25,017 bases of DNA from a virus. Numbering within the stretch: the stretch's first letter is position 1; each line of letters starts with the position of its first letter. A program made the translations under genes and the position numbers. The stretch covers positions 1 through 25,017 of the IMG/VR virus record IMGVR_UViG_3300010354_000597; one strand, 5' to 3'. A model generated the notes under the pieces. The model did not search any database. It saw only the letters and a program-made list of their open reading frames with translations, and was not told the DNA's origin. Shown piece after piece: positions 1 through 7,246 of the stretch.

Positions 1-1599
1 GTTCCAACGACGTAATGCTTTGTTGATTCTTGAATCTGGGTCTCTTGCAGTTTTTGCAGAAGTTAGTTTTGATTTCATCCCTTTCATACGACGGCAGAAA
101 TTAGCACGACGCTTTGCTCTTTTTCCGGTTGGTTTCTTTTCGGTTACAGCAGTCTGAAGTTTTGAACCTGGATTTTCACGACGATAAGCATCTACTGCCT
201 TCTGACTTAATCCATCAGTTTTATCTTGACGATTGACTTTTTGCCAGTCTTCTTTTTGTAAATTTGCACTTTTGGATGGTGTAGAGGGAATAACTTTTCC
301 ACCTCCATATTTTGGATTGTCTTTTATTATTTTTCGAAGAAGTTGATCTGGTCCACCATATTCTGTTGCGTCAATACCAATTTGTTCTAGTATCTCTTCC
401 CTCCAATTAGAGAACTGCTCTTTTTTAACACAACGATTATATGTTTTTCCAAATAGTTTTTGAGTTCCTTTTTTCTCATAACCTGGCCAACATTTCTTTG
501 CTGCCTCTTCAACATTGTGCTCACCACTTTCGACATAATCTGCGGCAGTATCAATGTAATCTGCTGCTTTGGTAATTTTAGATTGGACCCAAGCTTCAAT
601 ACTACCTTCACCTTTCATTTTTTTCTTCAGTCTTTTTGCTGCTGAAATTATAGTAGAGAGTTCAGAACGAGCCATTGAATACTCATGGTCTTTCTCTTCG
701 TTTGCTGGGTGTGGTCTGGTTGAATTATATTTCATTTGATTTACGGTTAACAATGGTGAAGAAGATGTTACTTCTGGTCCAGGATATGGCATTGTTGTTT
801 TGTAATCATTTTTGTTTGTAACTATCTCTGCAGGTAAAGAATACATATCCCAATATTTTGGTCCATATCTACATTCACTTCTCAATTCAAGTTTTTCACA
901 TTTTGGGCAATATCTATCAGGTCTTTCACGAATTGGAGTATTCCAATCATAACTGAGAGCTGCTGTTGTTTCTTCCGTTTTAGTTCCCCAATTATCAGCG
1001 CCTACCTTGCGACATTTGACGAGTGCTCCTGACGCATATGCACTTGGCCAAACATCGTATCTTGCTTTAACCTTATGGTAGCAGGCATCTTTTGTCCCAC
1101 TACCTTTTCCAGGTTTATCTTTCTTTGCTTCGTTCAGTTCCATTTGTTCCTTAATACCTGGTTCTGCCTTTATGTAATTTGGATCCTTTTTACCTTTTGC
1201 AAAAGTTGCAACATTGGTTGGACTTGCTGCACCAGATTTTGCTTGTTGACTCTTATCTTTTTGTCTTTTGCGGCGAACTGCTGAGCGAATCAGTGCCTCT
1301 CCCTTTTTTCCTTTTTTCTTTAACGCTTTTAATCTTCCACTACTAAAACATTTTGGTGTTTTAGTCTCACCAGGTTCATTTGCACAAGGTGAACCATCTG
1401 CTTGAACCCAACCAGGTTTTCCACCTTTTGATTTTGAACCTTTGAACCAGTGATGGAGAGTGCCTTCACTAAAGGGAGATTTAGATTGAGTCTCTTGTCC
1501 CCTTGACCTTTTTTTGCGAGCAGCACAATGAGCTTTTTGTGAAAACCCTTTTGGGTTGTCACAGTCTATTGATTTTTTATAATCTTTAGACCAACTCAT
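1..1599 (-). CDS. Mosaic Cys/Lys/Arg-rich phage protein, 3' end beyond left edge (DUF5872-like)
   Basis: The minus strand is open without a stop from ATG at 1599-1597 to codon 3-1, giving 533 residues. The protein looks like a chain of short basic modules. Residues 1-33 hold SIDCDNPKGFSQKAHCAARK. Residues 72-131 hold CANEPGETKTPKC followed by AVRRKRQKDKSQQAKSGA, which resembles DUF5872-type phage proteins. Residues 171-206 hold DACYHKVKARY...YASGALVKCRKVG. Residues 231-243 hold a CPKC...C cluster that could bind zinc. Residues 300-360 are a helical stretch with EAWVQSKITKAADYIDTAAD. Residues 370-391 hold KCWPGYEKK...NRCVKK. The last module, about 450-533, ends KALRRWN at the edge. It starts 12 nt after gp16 with no clear Shine-Dalgarno. 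Function is unknown. The Lys/Arg content suggests nucleic-acid or capsid contact, which is inference. The ORF is certain; the family name is from memory. Confidence 0.85.
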   Translation of the reverse strand, partial: MSWSKDYKKSIDCDNPKGFSQKAHCAARKKRSRGQETQSKSPFSEGTLHHWFKGSKSKGGKPGWVQADGSPCANEPGETKTPKCFSSGRLKALKKKGKKGEALIRSAVRRKRQKDKSQQAKSGAASPTNVATFAKGKKDPNYIKAEPGIKEQMELNEAKKDKPGKGSGTKDACYHKVKARYDVWPSAYASGALVKCRKVGADNWGTKTEETTAALSYDWNTPIRERPDRYCPKCEKLELRSECRYGPKYWDMYSLPAEIVTNKNDYKTTMPYPGPEVTSSSPLLTVNQMKYNSTRPHPANEEKDHEYSMARSELSTIISAAKRLKKKMKGEGSIEAWVQSKITKAADYIDTAADYVESGEHNVEEAAKKCWPGYEKKGTQKLFGKTYNRCVKKEQFSNWREEILEQIGIDATEYGGPDQLLRKIIKDNPKYGGGKVIPSTPSKSANLQKEDWQKVNRQDKTDGLSQKAVDAYRRENPGSKLQTAVTEKKPTGKRAKRRANFCRRMKGMKSKLTSAKTARDPDSRINKALRRWN

Positions 1600-1611
1600 C
1601 TATACAAAAAC

Positions 1612-2025
1612 CTACTCTTTATTATTTAGAAAACCTTGTTTGAGTAGTTTAGAAAGTTCTGACGTAGAACCAACAAAAACTGCATTATTGGTCACATTAT
1701 TAGTTGTTTTAACAGACTCTTCCTCTACGTCTTTTAATTTTTTTTGCAAATCTATCAGTTTATCAGTTACATCACCAACACTTTTAATTAATTGACCTGC
1801 AACTTCATACGCTCTTGGACTTCCACCCTCTCCAGCGAGTTCCATAATTCCGTTAATTGCTTCCTGACCTTTTTCAATTAAAGAATAAAGATTTGCTCGT
1901 GTATATTCATAATCTTTTTTGATATCATTTCCTTTTGAGATGATCTCAATATCATTATTTTTTTCAACATTTACTATTTCACTTTCAATATTTAATGCTT
2001 TATCGATACTACTGTAATCAGACAT
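1612..2025 (-). CDS. gp16: Small terminase subunit, T4 gp16-like
   Basis: 137 residues, somewhat shorter than T4 gp16 (164 aa). In T4 the small subunit forms a ring that recognises concatemeric DNA and stimulates the gp17 motor. The protein looks mostly helical: an acidic N-terminus, a central helix around YTRANLYSLIEKGQEAINGI, the segment GSPRAYEVAGQLIKSV, then a charged coiled-coil stretch LIDLQKKLKDVEEE near residues 92-103. The tail ends with FVGSTSELSKLLKQGF. The central and coiled-coil parts fit marine T4-like gp16 proteins. It starts 11 nt after gp15, and AGGTAA about 5 nt upstream is a modest ribosome site. The call rests mainly on the overall pattern and on its place directly after gp15. 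Gp17 is not in the window. Confidence 0.82.
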   Translation of the reverse strand: MSDYSSIDKALNIESEIVNVEKNNDIEIISKGNDIKKDYEYTRANLYSLIEKGQEAINGIMELAGEGGSPRAYEVAGQLIKSVGDVTDKLIDLQKKLKDVEEESVKTTNNVTNNAVFVGSTSELSKLLKQGFLNNKE

Positions 2026-2036
2026 AAAATTACCTA

Positions 2037-3086
2037 TTAAAAATCAATTTTGCGTGTTGGACTGTACTCTTTAGAATCTCCTAGATAAGTCCAACTTTCG
2101 TTGAATCCAAAATCATCATCTGCTTCAACTAATTGATCATCTGCAGCAGTCAACTTATCAATACTACTATTTACTAGATGTTCAATTATTGTAGTATTTT
2201 CATAACCACGTTCAACATACAACTGAGTTGCATTTGGTTTATCTTTCACATACATTATTTCATTACCAATGATAATTCTATCACCTATACTAAAATCAGC
2301 ACTGCTAACAACAGGAATCAGGACATCGCTGGTAGAAATACCATCTGTTAGCACAGATGTATTATCGTTACTATAATCCCTCTTAGCCCTAGGAGTTACA
2401 ATGTATCTCATTTCACGTCTAGAAGTATTAACAGTATCTCCAGTATATGTATCGACTTGAACTTTTTTGATAAGACCCTCTGAGCTTTCTGCAATAGGTC
2501 CAAAAAGATATGTTTTTGCGTTAAATCTTAAAGTATAGATTAAAACTCTTCTTGTAGAAAAATCTCCTTCATAATCGTCTTGAAAATTAATACTTTCTAA
2601 AACAATTGGTATATCTCTTTTTTCACCAATTGAATCTATGAGATTAATTGTGATGTTGAATGCTGGTTGGAAATATGGTAGAATTTGTTCAATTATTTGA
2701 AGTCCGTCATCATTTAATTTTACCATAATATTTAAATCAAACCCAATATTATATGGCACTGGCATAAAAACCTTTTTAAGATTTGTGCCATTCGAAGCTT
2801 TAAACGTTTGTGTTAAACTTGCTTTTCTTGTTGCATCATATTGTATTGATGTCATTTCAAATGACATTCTAGGTAAAGTTATTTGAACAGGTTTGTTTAA
2901 TTCTGGTTGTTGCCTAATTCTTGCAAGAAATTTTTGAACGGGACCATAAGCAAGAGGAACTCTCATATCACTGATAACTGTAGTATCATCAGAATCTTGA
3001 TGCCTGATGTTTATCTGATTAAATAACGTTCCAAAACCAATAATGGTTTTTCTAATAATCTCGTGATAGTAATAAGTCCCTAACAT
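2037..3086 (-). CDS. gp15: Tail sheath stabiliser and completion protein, T4 gp15-like
   Basis: 349 residues against 272 in T4. T4 gp15 forms the hexameric ring at the top of the tail that caps tube and sheath and docks to the gp13/gp14 neck. The N-terminus MLGTYYYHEIIRK matches marine gp15. The strongest match to T4 is LQIIEQILPYFQPAFNITIN (residues 129-148; T4 has QIVEQILPYFQPHFNTTM). MRVPLAYGP and KRDIPIVLESI align with the T4 segments IRVPITYAS and KRDIKIVLMSA, and FSTRRVLIYTLRFNAKTYLF is the expected beta segment. The extra length is C-terminal: residues about 262-310 carry a small module (IGDRIIIGNEIMYV, then VERGYENTTIIEH) that recurs in other proteins of this window. The start ATG overlaps the gp14 stop (TAATG), implying translational coupling. 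Confidence 0.95.
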   Translation of the reverse strand: MLGTYYYHEIIRKTIIGFGTLFNQINIRHQDSDDTTVISDMRVPLAYGPVQKFLARIRQQPELNKPVQITLPRMSFEMTSIQYDATRKASLTQTFKASNGTNLKKVFMPVPYNIGFDLNIMVKLNDDGLQIIEQILPYFQPAFNITINLIDSIGEKRDIPIVLESINFQDDYEGDFSTRRVLIYTLRFNAKTYLFGPIAESSEGLIKKVQVDTYTGDTVNTSRREMRYIVTPRAKRDYSNDNTSVLTDGISTSDVLIPVVSSADFSIGDRIIIGNEIMYVKDKPNATQLYVERGYENTTIIEHLVNSSIDKLTAADDQLVEADDDFGFNESWTYLGDSKEYSPTRKIDF

Positions 3087-4525
3087 TAATAAGTACCAAA
3101 TGGATTCGATTCTGAAAAATCTAGAATAAGGTCTGCTTCCTCTTCAATTTCATCATTTTGACTATATTTATCGTAAATATCATTGTCATTATAAGACTTA
3201 ACAGAGAAAGTTGCACCAGATTCTTGACCAATAATAGTTTCTCCTGGATAAAATGTCGGTTGAGTAGAGGAAGCACCAACGAATGAAACTTTTAGAGTTC
3301 CATCATCAGAATCCCAAGATTTAACTCTTGCTCTAAGTTTAGATCTTTCACCGACAATAATTTCATTAAATTGATACGTTCCAATTCCAGATAATGTTTC
3401 TGGATTAGAAATAGTAATTGATGGAGGACTATTGAGATCATATCCAGAACCTGGATCAATTATGAGTATTGAAGAAACCGCACCAGAAGAGTTAATTCTT
3501 GTTTCTGCACGTGCTGTAGAACCAGAACCTATTGGACCAGCGATAGTTATGACTGGATTTGTAGAGTATCCTGTTCCACCTTCATTCACCACGATGCTTA
3601 TAACACCATAACTTTGTGATTCAATCGAACAAGTGGCAGCTGCTCCAGCACCAATTGTAACCGCTGTAGCACCACTACCAACTACATGACTGATAAAACT
3701 AATGGTTGGTTCTGTTCCAGAATATCCAATTCCGGCATTGGAAAATAAAATTCTTTGTACTGATGAAACTCCACCTTTTGTTGTAGTTATTGCAACTGCC
3801 GTTGCATCTGTATGTCCAATACCTGGTGGAGCAGTTCCAATTGCCACTACAGGTGCTGTAGTATAATCATATCCATCATTATTTAAGAAAATTTGTCTTA
3901 CATATCCAGTACGAACAATGGCATTTGCCGTGGCAGTTGAACCTAAACTTACCATTTTAAGTGTAGTAATAAATCCAATTTCCTCAAGTTCCCTATCAAC
4001 TTCTTCAATTCCAGTATCAAGAACTTCATCTTCATATTCAAAGAGTTCACACTTTAATTCATAGACATAAAGTTTTCCTAATTGATAAAAAGGTTGTTCA
4101 TGCTCTACAAATTTTACTTCAAATAATCTTTGACCAAGTGGAAAATAAATTAAGTCCCCTTCTCTTGGTCTAGATGACAATTCAATTTCATCAGTATCAC
4201 TACCCATCAAAAATGGAGATATAAAGTCTTCAAATCTTTCTTTTGATATTGTAATTAATAATTCATCTCTTAAACTCATGCCAAATTTGGTAAGGATATC
4301 TCCTGCTCCCCCGTAACCATCATAAGTATTGATATATGCTTCTATGGCATAATTATCATCAAATCTTGATGATTGTATTTCCTGTATGACAGTTTTTTTA
4401 TTGACAAATTTTCTTGGAATGTAGATTACATCGACACCATACATTCTCAACTGCTCGTTAATCAAAGATTGAACGAGTCTCTGTTCTGAAGAAGAACCTT
4501 GTAAGAAAAAGGGATTAAGAGCCAT
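3086..4525 (-). CDS. gp14: Neck protein, T4 gp14-like, with inserted repeat region
   Basis: 479 residues against 256 in T4. In T4, gp13 and gp14 close the filled head and form the tail-docking surface. The N-terminal 165 residues match T4 gp14 closely: MYGVDVIYIPRKFV, AYINTYDGYGG, FGMSLRDELLITI, and PREGDLIYFPLGQRLFEV followed by QPFYQLGK. The C-terminus SESNPFGTY resembles T4 SSPFDNDFMD. Residues about 195-375 are an insertion absent from T4. It has about four beta repeats with a GxGY-x-x-x-P core (DGYDYTTAPVV, GIGYSGTEPTI, GTGYSTNPVITI, GSGYDLNSPPSITI). A further module at 389-446 includes GETIIGQESGATFSV. The ATG overlaps the gp13 stop and the gene's own stop overlaps the gp15 ATG. No Shine-Dalgarno is visible, so coupling is likely. 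Confidence 0.95.
   Translation of the reverse strand: MALNPFFLQGSSSEQRLVQSLINEQLRMYGVDVIYIPRKFVNKKTVIQEIQSSRFDDNYAIEAYINTYDGYGGAGDILTKFGMSLRDELLITISKERFEDFISPFLMGSDTDEIELSSRPREGDLIYFPLGQRLFEVKFVEHEQPFYQLGKLYVYELKCELFEYEDEVLDTGIEEVDRELEEIGFITTLKMVSLGSTATANAIVRTGYVRQIFLNNDGYDYTTAPVVAIGTAPPGIGHTDATAVAITTTKGGVSSVQRILFSNAGIGYSGTEPTISFISHVVGSGATAVTIGAGAAATCSIESQSYGVISIVVNEGGTGYSTNPVITIAGPIGSGSTARAETRINSSGAVSSILIIDPGSGYDLNSPPSITISNPETLSGIGTYQFNEIIVGERSKLRARVKSWDSDDGTLKVSFVGASSTQPTFYPGETIIGQESGATFSVKSYNDNDIYDKYSQNDEIEEEADLILDFSESNPFGTY
3188..3361 (-). repeat. SGAxAxV hairpin module in gp14
   Basis: Encodes gp14 residues 389-446, with IVGERSKLRARVKSWDSD and GETIIGQESGATFSVKSYND. The same pattern, G-x-x-I/L-x-G-x-x-S-G-A/V-x-A-x-V, recurs in the DUF4815-type protein (GTKLVGKTSGAVATVSN), in the giant protein (GDTLKGKKSGVIATVSD) and more weakly in gp8. 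It is a protein-level repeat, not a nucleotide-identical one. Confidence 0.6.
3404..3943 (-). repeat. GxGY beta-repeat array inserted in gp14
   Basis: Encodes gp14 residues about 195-374. Roughly four degenerate units of 35-45 residues alternate a Gly/Ala/Thr-rich strand (GATAVTI, GSTARAE), a G-V-x-S-I/V strand and a GxGY-x-x-x-P-x-I turn. The array lies between the two ends that align with T4 gp14. Similar units occur in gp8, the DUF4815-type protein and the giant protein. Confidence 0.7.
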
Positions 4526-5370
4526 TATCCAATAAAGTCGTAAGGAGGTAATTCGTGCTCTGATGCCATTCTCTGCTTTAAAGTATCAAGTTCTCTAACA
4601 GCATCTTCATATATTTCTCTACCATTTAACTCAATTCCCCCAGGCAACTTGACTCCTCTAAACTTAATTAGATTTTGACCCCATTGCTTTTTGATTAAAG
4701 AAGTTAAATATTGCTTTAAAAAACTATCATTATAAATTTGACTAAAAGATCCTGGATCTAGTGCTCTATAACAATCAATTACTATAAAATTTCCAACCGA
4801 TTGTGATCCCCAATCAATGTCCAAATATAATCTATCTTGTCTTTTGTTAAATCTTACTTGTTTATCAGTAGTTAGTAAAAAGTCAATATCTTCCAGATAA
4901 CTTTTAGTCATTGAATATTGAAGAAGTTCAACCGAGTTGAAATAATATAAATCATTTAAAAATAACTGATATTTGATGCTAAACAAACCACCTGATATTG
5001 AACTTGTATCAAACTTAAATATTTTTTCAATACCAATTACTGAATCTGGAACTTGAATGAAATTAGATGATTCATAAAAATTAGATGTTATTGATCCATA
5101 TCCGCTAATATTTGTAGAAGTTGCTGTAGTAGTTACAACACCAACTCCGTTTGTTTCCCTTCCTCTTCCCCTATCAATATCTGCTTGACTAATTTCATAT
5201 TTTAGATACATTCTTTCGACACCATCAAAGTGTCTTTCCTGAAAATATTGTATAGCGTCGTCTACTAAATCGTCAATCTGATCGTCATCAACATTAATTT
5301 CAAGAACAGGTGCTCCTAGTTTCCTTTTGCAATAATCTATAAGTTCTTGTCTAGTAGATGGTTTGGACAT
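4525..5370 (-). CDS. gp13: Neck protein, T4 gp13-like
   Basis: 281 residues against about 309 in T4. Gp13 works with gp14 to complete the portal end of the filled head. The N-terminus has the conserved helical pattern RQELIDYCKRKLGAPVLEIN, then DQIDDLVDDAIQYFQERHFD and MYLKYEIS, typical of cyanophage gp13. Later landmarks are IDIDWGSQ-like LDIDWGSQSVGNFIVIDCYR, an aromatic stretch FLKQYLTSLIKKQWGQNLIK, and a helical end ELDTLKQRMASEHELPPYDF. The start is supported by AAGGAAG at 5383-5377, 6 nt upstream of ATG and inside the preceding 56-aa ORF. Only 1 nt separates it from that ORF's stop. Gp14 begins on its last base. Confidence 0.93.
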   Translation of the reverse strand: MSKPSTRQELIDYCKRKLGAPVLEINVDDDQIDDLVDDAIQYFQERHFDGVERMYLKYEISQADIDRGRGRETNGVGVVTTTATSTNISGYGSITSNFYESSNFIQVPDSVIGIEKIFKFDTSSISGGLFSIKYQLFLNDLYYFNSVELLQYSMTKSYLEDIDFLLTTDKQVRFNKRQDRLYLDIDWGSQSVGNFIVIDCYRALDPGSFSQIYNDSFLKQYLTSLIKKQWGQNLIKFRGVKLPGGIELNGREIYEDAVRELDTLKQRMASEHELPPYDFIG

Positions 5371-5371
5371 T

Positions 5372-5542
5372 TTACGCTTCCTTGAAATCTTTATCTGAAG
5401 ATTTATTCAATTTTTCTATTTCATTTCGAAGTGTTTGAACTGTTGCCTCCAAAAGAATAACCTGATTGGACAAATCGGATATTTTTCTATGATAAGATCT
5501 AATCAAAAAGTTAATATCAACCTCTTCACTGGGGATATTCAT
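5372..5542 (-). CDS. Small coiled-coil ORF, 56 aa, function unknown
   Basis: The reading frame runs from ATG at 5542-5540 to TAA at 5374-5372, starting MNIPSEEVDINFLIRSYHRK. The rest is a probable coiled coil: ISDLSNQVILLEATVQTLRN, then EIEKLNKSSDKDF. The ATG directly abuts the stop of the 566-aa gene, and its end carries the Shine-Dalgarno of gp13, so it exactly fills the gap between two real genes. No family is recognised. It could be a small assembly factor or trimerisation partner (inference). The lack of its own strong Shine-Dalgarno lowers certainty, but the packing and heptad-like leucines favour a real gene. Confidence 0.72.
   Translation of the reverse strand: MNIPSEEVDINFLIRSYHRKISDLSNQVILLEATVQTLRNEIEKLNKSSDKDFKEA
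5377..5383 (-). promoter_or_regulatory. Ribosome binding site of gp13
   Basis: AAGGAAG on the minus strand, 6 nt before the gp13 ATG and inside the end of the 56-aa ORF. It is one of only two good Shine-Dalgarno matches in this cluster and fixes the gp13 start. Confidence 0.75.
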
Positions 5543-7243
5543 TTAATAGTGTCCCCCATCTAGAGTTGCAGTCCAAGTAGGTCTGTTAGTATGTATATTA
5601 GTTATTGATGTTGGAATTTCGAAAAGATTTGAAACTGCACCATCTGCACCTTCTTTTCTTAAATTATAAGTATTAGTAAAAGTTCCTTCTACTCCAGTTA
5701 GTTGTATTGTTGAAGTTGTTCCCGCAACTTTGACAACGCCATATGCATTAGATGTATCTTGTTTGATAACATCTCCAACGGCAATAGTTACATTAGAACC
5801 TAGGTTTAAATTGACATCGGTCACTGCAGTTAAAACTTGTTTTGATGTAATTGTTGGAGATTCTGGATTATTTGTAGATGTTTGCAAACCATCTACATCA
5901 AAATAGACAACGCCGTGAGTATTAAAATCTCCAGTCTGGTAATAAATTCCTTTAATATCTAAATATCCTCTAGTTCCGGTGACAACACTATTTGAAATAG
6001 TAGCATCTGGAATATATGTCCAAGATCTTGATGTGGCAGAACTTCCTACATTTGTGCCGTCAATATATCCGAAAAATCCAGTTTTGTTATTTGCCGTACC
6101 ACTACTTGTATTATAATTAAATCCAATTCCACGATCGGTATTGGTATCAAATGCATGAGTAATTACTAACTGACTAGTTGTTGAAATTCCACCAATAACA
6201 GCATTTGTTAGTGTAATAATTTTGTTGGTGGTATCATACGCAGTTATAGTATTGATTCCAGAACCAGATAAAGATGCGTTACCACTAACAACATCACCGG
6301 TATTAATTCCTACAACAGAATCTAAACGAATTGTGCTAACACCAGTAACAACTGTTGTCATTACTGTTCTATTACTCGTTACATCTCCAAGTATAATAAT
6401 TGGATCATTTATATCTACAGTAAGTGAGTTTACTGATGTTGTTGTTCCGTCAACTTGAAGATTACCCTTAATGACAACTGTCCCTTCGTTACTTAAACCA
6501 TCTGTGTATGGATCAAGATAAAGTGTTGTGGTTCCTGGAAGAGTTGATATTACATTATTTTCAATTTTAATATCATCAAAAGTTGTAATTCCACTTACAG
6601 AAAGATTTCCACCAATTGAAAGATTTTTTTCAATTCCAACTCCACCTTCAACTACAAGAGCACCAGTGTCTTTAGTATTTGAGTTTGTTGTGTCTCCAAT
6701 TACAATTGAGACACCATTTTCAAAATACCAGTCCGCACCTTCAATTTCAAATCTATTGTCTGTTGCTTCATCATAACGCATTGCTACGTCATTATCATTA
6801 CCAAAATTTAAATAAGTATCATCTACTACCCTAACGCTTCCAATTCCCGTAGGATCTAAAATAATATTTCCATCAGTATTGGTTGAAGATAATGTATTAG
6901 AATCTAATCTAAGATTATCTACGTTCCATTGATCTACTTTTAGTGATGTTGAGTTATCGCTTGTATTTGTTTCGGGTGCTAATACTGCTACAACTCCACT
7001 ATCATAATTTCTAGAATTGCTTACATTTGCAACTGCGCCGGGAGTATGCTCCATCATAGAAGCATAATAATATCCACCTACTGGAATAATGGTTCCAGAA
7101 TCATCTCCAACAAATATTCTATCCTTGTATTGAAGAGTGCCCCCATAACTTCCAATACCAGTTATGTAAGCAAGTTCGCCCCAGGCTAGTGATGTAGGTA
7201 AAGAGGTCCCTGTAGACCTTTTAATTTTAATTATACTTGCCAT
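5543..7243 (-). CDS. Virion fibre or whisker-like structural protein, 566 aa
   Basis: Starts MASIIKIKRSTGTSLPTSLA, then WGELAYITG and KDRIFVGDDSGT, an N-terminal pattern common in marine T4-like phage fibre and structural proteins. The centre has repeating fibre phrases: GALVVEGGVGIEKNLSIGG with NLSVSGITTF, and VVIKGNLQVDGTTTSVNSLT with DINDPIIILGD. Another stretch, STIRLDSVVGINTGDVVSG, may be a small beta module. The end NRPTWTATLDGGHY echoes the end of the neighbouring 75-aa protein. No enzyme motif is seen. It lies immediately before gp13, the position of T4 wac (fibritin), so a neck whisker or short fibre is possible, but no sequence match to wac is claimed. It begins 3 nt after the 75-aa gene. 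Confidence 0.85.
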   Translation of the reverse strand: MASIIKIKRSTGTSLPTSLAWGELAYITGIGSYGGTLQYKDRIFVGDDSGTIIPVGGYYYASMMEHTPGAVANVSNSRNYDSGVVAVLAPETNTSDNSTSLKVDQWNVDNLRLDSNTLSSTNTDGNIILDPTGIGSVRVVDDTYLNFGNDNDVAMRYDEATDNRFEIEGADWYFENGVSIVIGDTTNSNTKDTGALVVEGGVGIEKNLSIGGNLSVSGITTFDDIKIENNVISTLPGTTTLYLDPYTDGLSNEGTVVIKGNLQVDGTTTSVNSLTVDINDPIIILGDVTSNRTVMTTVVTGVSTIRLDSVVGINTGDVVSGNASLSGSGINTITAYDTTNKIITLTNAVIGGISTTSQLVITHAFDTNTDRGIGFNYNTSSGTANNKTGFFGYIDGTNVGSSATSRSWTYIPDATISNSVVTGTRGYLDIKGIYYQTGDFNTHGVVYFDVDGLQTSTNNPESPTITSKQVLTAVTDVNLNLGSNVTIAVGDVIKQDTSNAYGVVKVAGTTSTIQLTGVEGTFTNTYNLRKEGADGAVSNLFEIPTSITNIHTNRPTWTATLDGGHY

Positions 7244-7246
7244 ATC

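Noticed and set aside
387-1562. Shorter frames at 387-611 and 1329-1562 (minus) and 460-645 and 1075-1284 (plus)
   Set aside because: They lie inside the 533-codon frame with conserved-looking modules; their products are low-complexity shadows without a ribosome site.
2026-2036. Terminator or promoter between gp15 and gp16
   Set aside because: The 11-nt gap has no hairpin and no TATAAATA; it holds only a weak ribosome site.
4542-4565. Perfect AAGGAGGT on the plus strand followed by GTG and ATG
   Set aside because: The GTG frame stops after two codons and the ATG frame after eleven. The sequence is explained by the minus-strand gp13 codons for its C-terminal Glu-Leu-Pro-Pro-Tyr region.
6222-6776. 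Plus-strand frames of 78 and 82 codons opposite the 566-aa gene, and similar plus-strand frames opposite the DUF4815-type and giant genes
   Set aside because: They are antisense shadows of repetitive Thr/Ser/Val codons, with no supporting ribosome site or recognisable motif.
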